Source: CAYLYM01 sp964387645
GTDB lineage: Bacteria > Calditrichota > Calditrichia > RBG-13-44-9
Assembly (NCBI GenBank): GCA_964387645.1
Contig: CAYLYM010000006.1
Span: 4,044-68,043, forward strand
Reading direction: 5' to 3'
Length of the DNA stretch: 64,000 bases
Shown: piece after piece, positions 53,233 to 61,628 of the stretch
How the letters are laid out: each line of letters begins with the position of its first letter
Position numbering within the stretch: the first letter of the stretch is position 1
Made by a program: the position numbers and the translations under genes
Notes under the pieces: model-generated
Database searches by the model: none
What the model saw: the letters and a program-made list of their open reading frames with translations, nothing else
Told to the model about the DNA's origin: nothing

Positions 53233-53877
53233 ATGAAGAAGATCATATTCATTTTTTTAATATTATTTTCACTTTCTGAGGTTGTCTTTGCAAAAACTCC
53301 TTTTACTGAATTTAAAGTAGGGTATTTAGATCCCCGGGACACTAAGGCAGGTTATATTTTTGGTATTAATGTTGGCAGAATGATTGATGAAAGTTTGAGC
53401 TGGAGCTTTGAACTTAATTATTTTCAAAAAAATTATAAAAAAATTACCGATGTAGCGGTAAGCCAGAATGGCCTTAATCGATACTCAACTAAAGAACTCC
53501 GCGTTGAGCTTACTTCCAGAATCGTTCCCCTTTTTCTAAAATTAAACTATGAACATTCTGTAAGACCAGGAAGTCCACTCTACGCTCGAGCTTCTGGAGG
53601 AGTGGGTTGGGAATTTGTTTGGAACAAAGAGAACAATTACGACACCAATCAATTTAAAAACCGTTTTTTTAATGGATTTGGCTGGCAACTGAGTGGAGGA
53701 TTGGGATTCGAGATAAGTTCTTCGGCCAATTTGTTTATAGATGCATTTTACAACGAATCTAAGGTAAAACGAAATAAAAAAACAAACTCTTTAGGATATC
53801 CTACCTGGGAAGAATTGGATATCTCTGGTTTGGGAGTTCGATTAGGAATTAGCATTGTTGGATTTGGATGGTTATAA
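53233..53877 (+). CDS. Outer-membrane beta-barrel protein
   Basis: This 214-residue protein has a cleavable signal peptide (residues 1-20, KKIIFIFLILFSLSEVVFA). Its alternating strands (FKVGYLDPRDTKAGYIFGINVG, LSWSFELNYFQKNY, SRIVPLFLKLNYEH, YARASGGVGWEFVW, LSGGLGFEISSSANLFIDAFY) are typical of an eight-stranded barrel of the OmpA/outer-membrane beta-barrel class. It ends in hydrophobic FGWL. Function is unknown; it may be an adhesin-like or structural porin. The next gene overlaps its 3' end. Confidence 0.75.
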   Translation: MKKIIFIFLILFSLSEVVFAKTPFTEFKVGYLDPRDTKAGYIFGINVGRMIDESLSWSFELNYFQKNYKKITDVAVSQNGLNRYSTKELRVELTSRIVPLFLKLNYEHSVRPGSPLYARASGGVGWEFVWNKENNYDTNQFKNRFFNGFGWQLSGGLGFEISSSANLFIDAFYNESKVKRNKKTNSLGYPTWEELDISGLGVRLGISIVGFGWL

Positions 53878-55156
53878 TTTGAACAGGTTGTTATTAACCA
53901 ATATAAATATTTTTAATAAGAAAATTTTTTTACGAATACTTTTTTTGATTTTTCTTTTTGTTTTTGGGTGTGCCCGCCAGGTGCGGCAAATACGGCGCAT
54001 TCCACAAAAAGCTCCTACACCCTCGATTCGGGTAGCCTTGAATGAAAATTTTAGAACAGGGAAGCTTCTTTTTAAAGGGAAGTTTAAGCTTCGGACCGAG
54101 GAAGCAACCTATGTACTGGATGAATCGGTTGGTGAATTTACCGTAAAATTTCAGCAAAAGCATTTGAGTTTTCGTAGTCCTCGCCGCCAATTTAATTTCA
54201 GAAATTTCAGGAAAATCGTCTTTTACCCGGAGGGCAAAGGCGTCTTTTATTGGAATGGAATCCCCTATTCTGGTGAAATTCTTTTCGTACTAAAAGGTAA
54301 AAATATTGTTGTTATCAATAAACTGCTTTTATCCGAGTATTTGAAAGGTGTTATTCCATCCGAAATACCCAGCCATAATGAAGAGTACTTTCAAGCAATT
54401 AAAGCCCAGGCTGTTGCTGCTCGTACTTACGCCCTGTATCACATTAAACATCCTAATTCAAACTTGTTTGATGTTTATGCCGATTCTCGCGATCAGGTTT
54501 ATCAGGGTAAACGAATAGAAACTCCTCTGGCAGATAAAGCTGTTGAAGAAACAGCAGGATTAATTTTAATGACAAGAGATGGGAGATATATTGAAACGCA
54601 ATTTCACTCTACTTGTGGTGGCATGTTGGAAATGCGTGACGATTATGGAGGTAATATCACCAGAAATAAAGGTTTTTTAAACGATAAAACTGAAGATGAA
54701 TACAATTGCGTGACCTCGCCACTTTATCGTTGGGTTGAAAAAGTTGATACACGGGATATTCTGCGAAATTTAGTCCAATTGAAAAAACTTTCTTTTACTC
54801 AGGCCCAAAAATTGCAACAAAACGGATTTGTTTTAGATATTCAGATTCTATCGCGCCGACCCTCCGGGCGAATTGATCGTCTAATAATCCAAATTAATGA
54901 ACAATCCTTCATTTTAAATGAACGGCAAATTCGTCGTGTATTGTCTCCTGTTCCGGACAAACCATTACCCAGTTCATTAATTCTCTTCAAGAGCATTCCC
55001 AGTCAACCAGACCAATTTTTTATTATTGGAGCAGGTTTTGGACATGGTAAAGGATTGTGTCAATGGGGAGCTATTGGAATGGCATTGAAAAAAAAATCAT
55101 TTGAAGAAATTCTATCCTTCTATTATCCTGATCTGGTTTTAAAGAAGGAGTATTAA
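53855..55156 (+). CDS. SpoIID/LytB-domain lipoprotein
   Basis: This protein of up to 433 residues has a lipobox (ILFLIFLFVFGC, Cys near residue 39), placing it in the envelope. The SpoIID/LytB domain (about 135-420) has IVVINKLLLSEYLKGVIPSEIPS, IKAQAVAARTYALYH, ETQFHSTCGGML and GAGFGHGKGLCQWGAIGMA. SpoIID-like enzymes cleave denuded glycan strands of peptidoglycan. The true start is unclear: the frame opens at TTG within the previous gene with no good ATG, so an internal TTG near 53880 is possible. A SPOR-domain gene follows. Confidence 0.85.
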   Translation: MLDLDGYNLNRLLLTNINIFNKKIFLRILFLIFLFVFGCARQVRQIRRIPQKAPTPSIRVALNENFRTGKLLFKGKFKLRTEEATYVLDESVGEFTVKFQQKHLSFRSPRRQFNFRNFRKIVFYPEGKGVFYWNGIPYSGEILFVLKGKNIVVINKLLLSEYLKGVIPSEIPSHNEEYFQAIKAQAVAARTYALYHIKHPNSNLFDVYADSRDQVYQGKRIETPLADKAVEETAGLILMTRDGRYIETQFHSTCGGMLEMRDDYGGNITRNKGFLNDKTEDEYNCVTSPLYRWVEKVDTRDILRNLVQLKKLSFTQAQKLQQNGFVLDIQILSRRPSGRIDRLIIQINEQSFILNERQIRRVLSPVPDKPLPSSLILFKSIPSQPDQFFIIGAGFGHGKGLCQWGAIGMALKKKSFEEILSFYYPDLVLKKEY

Positions 55157-55194
55157 TACAAGCATTTTTTGTTTACTAAAAAAGAGAGCAGAAT

Positions 55195-55938
55195 ATGTAT
55201 TTTAATAAAATCGCTTATATCAAATTAACCATTTTTTTATTATTCATTTTTTTTCAAAATTTGGTTTTCGGACAAACATCCACCCGATTAAAAGAAATAC
55301 TTTGGCGTAATGATTTCCACCAAATGATATCTTACTTTGGAGAAGATCACATTACTTTGAAAGATCCAGGAGAAATACAAAAACAAAAAGAGGCGCGTTC
55401 ATTTATTGAAAAAGAAGGTTTGCGAGTGCAGGTTTTTGCTGGAAGCGATACAATTCATGCTGAAAATGTAGCGCGACAACTACAGGAATTGAAGTTGGAT
55501 TCCGTTTATGTGATCCATGAAAATAATCTGTTCAAAGTTCAAATTGGAAATTTTTCAGAGCGATTAGAAGCCGAAAAAATGCTGGATCGTTTGCGTTATC
55601 TTGGCATCACCAATGCCTGGATTGTCAATGCCACAATTCATGTACCTAAGGGTCATGCTTTTTCTGAGCAGAAAAAAGTTGTCACCCGAGAAGAAAAAAT
55701 AGGAACGAAATTTATTTATGCAATTCAGGTTTTCGTCACTGGTAGTCCTGATAAAGCTAGATCTCTGCAAAAAGCATTAAGGAATAAATTCCCTTACCCC
55801 ATTTGGTTAGTTCAACAAGATCAATTATGGAAAATCCTGGTTGGTAAATTTCAAGACAGAGAAAAAGCTCAACAGGCCCTGGAAAACATTCAATCTTCTG
55901 GAATAACAGATGCCTGGATCACCCAGGTAAATGATTAA
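55195..55938 (+). CDS. Secreted protein with two SPOR domains
   Basis: This 247-residue protein has a signal peptide (residues 1-27, LTIFLLFIFFQNLVFG) and two SPOR repeats. The first (about 78-150) has LRVQVFAGSDTIHAENVARQL and FKVQIGNFSERLEAEKMLDRL. The second (about 175-247) has YAIQVFVTGSPDKARSL and WKILVGKFQDREKAQQALE. SPOR domains bind denuded peptidoglycan at division sites. Its position right after a SpoIID-type enzyme, which can create denuded glycan, suggests that the two work together in septal wall remodelling. Confidence 0.88.
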   Translation: MYFNKIAYIKLTIFLLFIFFQNLVFGQTSTRLKEILWRNDFHQMISYFGEDHITLKDPGEIQKQKEARSFIEKEGLRVQVFAGSDTIHAENVARQLQELKLDSVYVIHENNLFKVQIGNFSERLEAEKMLDRLRYLGITNAWIVNATIHVPKGHAFSEQKKVVTREEKIGTKFIYAIQVFVTGSPDKARSLQKALRNKFPYPIWLVQQDQLWKILVGKFQDREKAQQALENIQSSGITDAWITQVND

Positions 55939-56260
55939 AGTTTTAATGTGATTTGATTTAATCCAGTTCTCTTAACCCGGGATTTTCTCTCTTCTTTTCA
56001 AAATATTACTAAATCAAAGTGACTATGTATAATATCGGTGTATTCTGGGATAATAAGGTGTGATATTATCCGCAAGATTTTGGTGAATGAGTAGTTGTGA
56101 GTGGTTGAAAAAAAGCAAAGGATAACTGGATTATTTTCAAATATTAAAGAAACATGAGTTAGGAAAAGAGTTTTTCTTTGTATTTTATGTTAAGCATCTG
56201 TATTTATTTTTTGACATCTTATAGAGAATTCATTAACTTGAAAAAAAAAGAAAGACAATT
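55939..56260. other. Spacer with a promoter ahead of the STAS gene
   Basis: These roughly 320 bases have no gene. A TTGACA-type promoter lies near its right end (see the entry for 56211-56239). Confidence 0.4.
56211..56239 (+). promoter_or_regulatory. Probable promoter for the STAS gene
   Basis: TTGACA (56211-56216), a 17-bp spacer, then TAACTT as a weak -10. It lies about 22 bp before the ATG, giving a short leader. Confidence 0.45.
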
Positions 56261-56605
56261 ATGGAAATTAAATATGCAGTAGAGACAAGAGGAAATGTTC
56301 TGATTTTTACGATTTTACAGAATGAAATAAATAAAAATCAGGTAGCATCTTTAAAAGAAAAGCTTTTTTTAGAAATTGCAGATAGGAATAGTAAAATCGT
56401 TTTGAATTTGAAGCATGTACAAACTATTGATAGTTCAGGTCTGGGTGCTATATTGTTTGGAACCAGGCAGGCCCGTAATGCCGGTGGAAATCTGGTGCTA
56501 GCAACAGTGAATCCTAAGGTTGAAACTATGATTCGCATTGCACAATTAGACCGAGTTTTTGATATTTTTACTTCAATAGAAGAAGCTGTTTCATTTTTTG
56601 AGTAG
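56261..56605 (+). CDS. STAS-domain anti-sigma factor antagonist
   Basis: This 114-residue single STAS domain (SpoIIAA/RsbV type) has IVLNLKHVQTIDSSGLGAILFGTRQ, with the phosphorylatable Ser in the DSSGLG motif (about residue 56), and VETMIRIAQLDRVFDIF. Such proteins sequester an anti-sigma kinase when unphosphorylated. No partner RsbW-type kinase is nearby. It is 82 bp upstream of the tonB gene on the same strand. Confidence 0.9.
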   Translation: MEIKYAVETRGNVLIFTILQNEINKNQVASLKEKLFLEIADRNSKIVLNLKHVQTIDSSGLGAILFGTRQARNAGGNLVLATVNPKVETMIRIAQLDRVFDIFTSIEEAVSFFE

Positions 56606-56686
56606 ATATAGTAGAGAACCATGTCCCTTTTTTCTGGTATAATAGACAAAATTATTTAATATGAATAGGGGTAATAAAATAATTTT

Positions 56687-57616
56687 ATGTGCCAGGATGA
56701 GAAAAAAAATAGAAGAATAATTTATTTTTCCATTATTGTTTCAATCCTTATTCATATTCTAGGATTAATTTTACTGAATTATGAAACCCTTTTGAGTTCA
56801 GCTATTGAACAACAAACACCAATTTCGGAACCATTAGAATTGGTCTTTGAGCAAACCCAATCTAAAGAGCTCCAACCAAAATTACCGGATCAATTTTATG
56901 AGTTAGTTGAGAATCCCAATGCCACTGGAGATATTCCCAAGGCTTCTGGGAGGCTTTCTACTGAATCTTCTCTTTCGCAGGCTCCTGTAATTCAACCTGG
57001 TGAACTCCATGCCATCCCGGGTGAGGAAACAGAAAGTATCAACAAATCTTCTTCACGAGAATCAGGACAGGAGGAATCCTCGGATTCCCAGATTCGAGAA
57101 GCGGTAGAGAATGCTTTATTGGCTTATAAAGAGTCACACATTTTTAATCGTTCTGCCTTAACTGGAAAAATCGATTCCCCTAAGGGTAATACATCTCAAG
57201 AAGAACAGACTGAAGAAGCTGAAACGTTAGGGGAGAGTTCTTTGAGTCCAAAAGGATTTAATGCCGATTTAGTGGGTGACTTCGCTTTAAGTACTTATTC
57301 CTGGAATTGGGCTCCCTACTGGTTGGCTTTTAAGCGGAAATTGTTACGAGTATGGATGGCACCTCCTGCTTATTACCAGTTGGGTTTAATTCATGGTTAC
57401 ACCATAGTTCGTCTTAAAGTTGATCGACAGGGAAATATGACTGATCTAAAAGTTTTGCAACAGGTGGGACATCAGTCACTTCAACAAAGTTCGGTAAATG
57501 CTCTCTATGCGACTTTTCCCTTTAAACCATTACCAGAAGATTTCCCGGATGAATATCTGGAAGTAACCATAAAAATGGTGTATCCGGATTTGAGACGACT
57601 TAGAGCCTACCAGTAG
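56687..57616 (+). CDS. tonB: Energy transducer TonB
   Basis: This protein of 309 residues has one N-terminal membrane anchor (IIYFSIIVSILIHILGLILL, about 11-31) with the membrane His typical of TonB. A long acidic, Ser/Glu-rich periplasmic linker (about 35-200) follows, and then the C-terminal TonB domain (about 225-305; YTIVRLKVDRQGNMTDLKVL, then NALYATFPFKPLP). It transmits proton-motive energy to outer-membrane receptors. exbB follows 101 bp downstream; the ExbD partner is at 32.5 kb. The linker is rich in Glu/Ser rather than the usual Pro. Confidence 0.85.
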   Translation: MCQDEKKNRRIIYFSIIVSILIHILGLILLNYETLLSSAIEQQTPISEPLELVFEQTQSKELQPKLPDQFYELVENPNATGDIPKASGRLSTESSLSQAPVIQPGELHAIPGEETESINKSSSRESGQEESSDSQIREAVENALLAYKESHIFNRSALTGKIDSPKGNTSQEEQTEEAETLGESSLSPKGFNADLVGDFALSTYSWNWAPYWLAFKRKLLRVWMAPPAYYQLGLIHGYTIVRLKVDRQGNMTDLKVLQQVGHQSLQQSSVNALYATFPFKPLPEDFPDEYLEVTIKMVYPDLRRLRAYQ

Positions 57617-57717
57617 TTTTCTCAGAAATATTTAATCTATTTGGATTGTCTTATTTTTATCAAGAAATTAATACTATGTATTTTGGGGCAGGGTAAAAGT
57701 GTTTAATTGGAGAGATT

Positions 57718-58383
57718 ATGTTTGAGTTGTTTTCTAAAGGTGGCATAATTATGTATCCGCTGCTGTTGAGCTCGATTGTTGCTCTGGCAGTAATTATAGA
57801 AAGATTGTGGTTCTTACGCCGCAAAAAAATTCTGGTACCGGAAATTATCAATGTGTTGGATAAGATTAATTCAACTGCCGAATTGAATATCGTAAGCTCG
57901 ATCTGCGAAAAGATGCCTGGACCTTTTGCTCGGATAATTCGTTTGTGCCTTGATAATCAGGATCTGCCACCAGATGAATTACGGGCTTTAGTGGAAGACG
58001 AAGGCCGCCAGGAAGTGCGTATCCTGGAAAGAGGATTGGTTACCCTGGAAACTGTGGCGGCTGTGGCTCCATTAATGGGACTTTTGGGAACTGTTATTGG
58101 GATGATTAAGGTATTCAATATCATTCAAACATTAGGTGTTGGTCAGGCTAAAGCTTTATCAGGAGGTATCTCAGAGGCTCTGATTACTACAGCAACCGGG
58201 TTGGTTGTCGGTATTCTAGCATTGATCGCCTATAATTATTTCCGCCACCGTTCTGAAGCATTTATTTTAGATATTGAAAAATATGTTATTCTTCTATTAA
58301 ATAAACTTATTCGCTTTAAGCGCGAAAATGAAAATGTGGAATTTGATAGTCTGAATTTAAAAACAAAGCAAGATCTTCGTTAA
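57718..58383 (+). CDS. exbB: MotA/TolQ/ExbB proton channel protein
   Basis: This 221-residue protein has three membrane helices (about 8-30, 115-140 and 150-175) and the MotA/TolQ/ExbB signature in APLMGLLGTVIGMIKVF and ISEALITTATGLVVGILALIAYN. With ExbD it forms the motor that energises TonB. A GGAGAG ribosome site precedes the ATG. It follows tonB on the same strand; the usual exbD is not next to it. Confidence 0.92.
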   Translation: MFELFSKGGIIMYPLLLSSIVALAVIIERLWFLRRKKILVPEIINVLDKINSTAELNIVSSICEKMPGPFARIIRLCLDNQDLPPDELRALVEDEGRQEVRILERGLVTLETVAAVAPLMGLLGTVIGMIKVFNIIQTLGVGQAKALSGGISEALITTATGLVVGILALIAYNYFRHRSEAFILDIEKYVILLLNKLIRFKRENENVEFDSLNLKTKQDLR

Positions 58384-58484
58384 AAAATATCCTTAAAATA
58401 TTTTTTTCTAACCTACCTTTATTAATCAGACATTTTGTTAATCGTTTGTTTTGTCCTTAATTTAAAAAATTTTCCTGGAGGAAA

Positions 58485-58586
58485 TTGAATTTATTGGAAG
58501 TATTTTTTCAGATTTCTATACTTAATCCTTTTGAGGAAAATAAGCGTTTTGTTAAAATAAATGATATCTATTATTTTGTTAGATAG
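58485..58586 (+). CDS. Possible 33-residue small protein after exbB
   Basis: A strong CTGGAGGAA ribosome site just upstream is followed by an open frame from TTG 58485 (or TTG 58497) that reads LLEVFFQISILNPFEENKRF and ends in TAG at 58586. It is weakly supported, since no ATG is present and the spacing to the first TTG is tight. It lies 101 bp after exbB, so it could be a small translated product or chance. Confidence 0.2.
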   Translation: MNLLEVFFQISILNPFEENKRFVKINDIYYFVR

Positions 58587-58653
58587 TGGTTATATTAAAT
58601 AATGAAATTTTATTTATATAAAAACAATTTATAGAGCAAAAGTAAAATGAGAG

Positions 58654-59991
58654 TTATTGGCGGTTTGTAATATTTTTATCAGTGCTTTCCAAAAGATTGC
58701 TTATTGGAACAAGACGATAACCTTTTTCTTTTATAAATTGAATGAGTTCTGGTAAGGCCATAAACAGATGATCGTGATTTCGATTGGAACCCAGGTGCAT
58801 GAGAATGATTACACCTTTTAATCCATTTGCATTGTCTTTTTCTAGTTTCTGGAAATGTTGTAATAAATCTTCTGGTTTAAGATAAAGCCTGGATGATTCA
58901 TCTGTTACCCAGTCGAATGTATCGAAGCCATTAGTCCAGCGTATATGTAGAAAACCTGCTTCCGCCGCCCAGGACAAAATTTGCCGGTTATATTCACCAT
59001 AAGGAGCACGCCAAAATGGTATTAAATGTTTATTTGTTATCTGAAAAAAAATACTATCAGTTTTCAGGAGTTCTTTTATTACAAATTTTCTATCAACATA
59101 ATCTGCTGTGTTCTGTCGACGATTTTGCGTGTAAGTAGTGAGATGAGGATGGCTATAAGTGTGGTTGGCTATTTCATGACCATCCTGAAGCATTTGTTTT
59201 ACCAGCTCGGAGTTTTTTTCCATAAACTTTCCGGTGAGAAATATTGTGCAATGGATTCCTTCGCCTCGCAAAATTTTTAAGATTTCCTTTGTATGGGATG
59301 CATCTGAACCGCCATCAAAGGTAAGGGAAAGGACTTTTTCTTTAGTAGAAACCTGATCAATGGAATGACGCAACGCCTCAACAAGTTTTCGCCGATAATG
59401 AACCAGAACCTCATCTCGATAAATAATTTTCTGTTTTTGATCCAGTATTATTATTTTGAAATGATTTAGCCCATATTCTAAGGGCATTGTTAAGGATAAT
59501 AAAGTATCCTTTTTAGCCAGTTGGGAGATTTCTGGTTGTTTATCTCTCCAAATATTTAGAATCCAGCCTTTTTTGAGATGTAAATTTAAATTGTAAAGAT
59601 TTTGATTTGAGAAGTGCTTTCTCTTCAATTGTAATTGATTATATTTTGGTTGGATTTCTGATAAATATGTTTTAGGAGAAGAAATAATCACAGTATCTTG
59701 AACGATGAACGGCTGGTGTTCTTCGATTTGGTTCCAGCGATATTGAAAATAGATAAATTGGATAATAATAATGGCAAACAATATAAATTGTGAAATTATC
59801 TGAATTTTTGTTTTTTGTTTCTGAATTTTATTCAAAAACTGCTGCCATTGAAATTTTAAAAAACAAGAGTAGCTGCAAAAATAATGATGCTGTATTGCTT
59901 TTCGACAATCCCGGCAGATGGATTGTTTACATTGATAGCATCGTGAATAAGCAATTCTGTCTGGGTGATTTTTACAAAAGCGAATTTGCAT
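58654..59991 (-). CDS. Zinc-finger, membrane-anchored polysaccharide deacetylase
   Basis: This protein has 445 residues. The N-terminal B-box/treble-clef-like zinc finger (about 5-47) carries Cys/His pairs (CKNHPDR, CYQCKQSICRDC, HHYFCSYSC). A membrane helix follows (about 64-83; IISQFILFAIIIIQFIYFQY), then an extracytoplasmic beta-rich region (about 90-200) and a NodB polysaccharide deacetylase domain (about 215-435). NodB motifs are LTFDGGSDASHT, the metal His in NHTYSHPHL, and FWRAPYGEYN. It removes N-acetyl groups from a cell-surface glycan or peptidoglycan. A cytoplasmic zinc finger joined through the membrane to a deacetylase is an uncommon layout. Confidence 0.85.
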   Translation of the reverse strand: MQIRFCKNHPDRIAYSRCYQCKQSICRDCRKAIQHHYFCSYSCFLKFQWQQFLNKIQKQKTKIQIISQFILFAIIIIQFIYFQYRWNQIEEHQPFIVQDTVIISSPKTYLSEIQPKYNQLQLKRKHFSNQNLYNLNLHLKKGWILNIWRDKQPEISQLAKKDTLLSLTMPLEYGLNHFKIIILDQKQKIIYRDEVLVHYRRKLVEALRHSIDQVSTKEKVLSLTFDGGSDASHTKEILKILRGEGIHCTIFLTGKFMEKNSELVKQMLQDGHEIANHTYSHPHLTTYTQNRRQNTADYVDRKFVIKELLKTDSIFFQITNKHLIPFWRAPYGEYNRQILSWAAEAGFLHIRWTNGFDTFDWVTDESSRLYLKPEDLLQHFQKLEKDNANGLKGVIILMHLGSNRNHDHLFMALPELIQFIKEKGYRLVPISNLLESTDKNITNRQ

Positions 59992-60108
59992 TGTTAAATG
60001 TTATAAAATTATCCTAATACATTGAAAGTTTAAAGAATTTTTTAGCGATAACAGGTCTCAGATTTTAAGTTCAATTTACATTTTTATCTTAAATCTATAT
60101 TGTAAGAA

Positions 60109-60762
60109 TTATCTCCACCATTCAATCGGCCAATGATATTTTTTGGCAATGGGAATTAATTTTTTAGTTGGATTAACGACTACAGCTTGGCCAAATAATT
60201 CCATGTGATCGGCATCAGAGTGATGGTTGGCAAATACGATTGAATCAGGTAAAGAAATTTTCCAAATGTGGCTAAATTTTTTAATTAAAATGCTCTTACG
60301 TTTTCCGTATGGATGTAATCCTTTTACCCGACCGGTGAAGTAATTGCCCCGTTTTTCTAATTCTGTAGCAATAAGAGCGTGATATTGGATAAAATGTTCT
60401 AAAGATTGAACTAAAAAATCTGGCGATCCGCTCATAATTAAAATATTGAATCCATTATTACGATATTTTTCTATCTTTTTTAAACCTATTTTTGAGATTT
60501 TGGGCAAAATGTTAGTTCTTGTAAATTTTTTACCCAGTGGTTCTATTTTTTCGATTGGCAAATTTTTTAAATAATATTTATTATTTTTAAAGGCTTCTAT
60601 AATATTCTCATGGATCGATAGAAGGAGAACTCGAAGAAAATAATACAATATATTTTCAGCAGGAAGAAAATTCTTTTTAATTAAATAGAGGATAAACATT
60701 TTCTCCATGGAAGTGTTTGGTAAAAGGGTACCATCTACATCGAAAACCGCCCAGCGATCCAT
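60109..60762 (-). CDS. HAD-IB phosphatase, PgpC/SerB-like
   Basis: This 217-residue HAD protein has the nucleophile motif FDVDGTLLPNTSMEKMF (Asp8/Asp10), motif II MSGSPDFLV, a Lys in GKRKSILIKKF, and motif IV as ANHHSDADHMELFG. The HAD-IB subgroup includes SerB and the phosphatidylglycerophosphatase PgpC. Because it lies 3 bp after a CDP-alcohol phosphatidyltransferase gene, a PgpC-like role on phosphatidylglycerophosphate or a related lipid is the best inference. Confidence 0.8.
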   Translation of the reverse strand: MDRWAVFDVDGTLLPNTSMEKMFILYLIKKNFLPAENILYYFLRVLLLSIHENIIEAFKNNKYYLKNLPIEKIEPLGKKFTRTNILPKISKIGLKKIEKYRNNGFNILIMSGSPDFLVQSLEHFIQYHALIATELEKRGNYFTGRVKGLHPYGKRKSILIKKFSHIWKISLPDSIVFANHHSDADHMELFGQAVVVNPTKKLIPIAKKYHWPIEWWR

Positions 60763-60765
60763 AAA

Positions 60766-61344
60766 TTATACGTCTCCTTTTAATGAACGAGGTAGGTATT
60801 TTTCAAACAGAAAGAACCTACCGTCGATAAGTATCGGGATGCCACGTATGAGATTGAAGGCGACCATAATCCAAACGAAAATATATGTGACATTTATAAG
60901 CCGGGTTAAAATAGGTGGGTTAATCCAGGAAATATTTTGTTGAAGAGCTTGCTTGAACACCAAAACGATTCCAAGTAAAACAAATGCGGTTACTTTAGAA
61001 ACGCCATAAGTTGCACGACTGAAACGAGAAGAGGTGAGAAAACGACTAATATGGGTTTTCATCATGGTTTTATTTCCAAAAGAAGTTTTACCGTAACGAG
61101 AATAGGCCTCGCTTCGTAGTGTATCGACTAAAAAACTTCGTGTAACAAAAATCACAGGTACCCAGAAATTAACTACATTCATAGCAGTATAGAAAATCAG
61201 AAATATATGTTCGATAATTCGATCCCCTTTAATATCGAAAAGTGCACTGAAATCACTTGCAACTCCTAATTTTCGTGCAACATATCCATCTAAAAAATTC
61301 AGATAAATGATGAAAATTGTTAAAAATACAGGTATAATACGCAT
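60766..61344 (-). CDS. CDP-alcohol phosphatidyltransferase (PgsA-like), 5' end interrupted
   Basis: This membrane protein of 192 residues has the CDP-OH-P transferase motif, here NFLDGYVAR then SALFDIKGD. The canonical form is D..DG..AR......G...D...D; here the first Asp is Asn and the Gly is Ser. Upstream, from ATG 61422 in the same frame, 20 codons read MTANIISLGRIILMFPMILF, the usual PgsA-like start, followed by TAA and then QSDFY into this ORF. The gene is therefore probably a disrupted phospholipid head-group transferase; a product could only start at ATG 61344. The HAD phosphatase gene follows 3 bp downstream. Confidence 0.7.
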   Translation of the reverse strand: MRIIPVFLTIFIIYLNFLDGYVARKLGVASDFSALFDIKGDRIIEHIFLIFYTAMNVVNFWVPVIFVTRSFLVDTLRSEAYSRYGKTSFGNKTMMKTHISRFLTSSRFSRATYGVSKVTAFVLLGIVLVFKQALQQNISWINPPILTRLINVTYIFVWIMVAFNLIRGIPILIDGRFFLFEKYLPRSLKGDV

Positions 61345-61628
61345 ATAAAAATCACTCTGTTAAAACAGAATCATAGGAAACATCAAAATAATTCGACCAA
61401 GAGAGATGATATTCGCTGTCATGTAATGCTCTTGTCTTGAATTAAATTTCTTATGTTTTTAAACATTTTTGTTTATTTTATTATTTAGTTTTTATAAAAT
61501 GTAATATCATTGTTAATGAATATTAGAATTGTTCATGAAAAATTTGAAAGCAACAATAATTTTAAAATTATGTAAAACTTCAATCTTCTGGATAAATATT
61601 TGTTTGAATTTATAAATTCTATTTTTAC

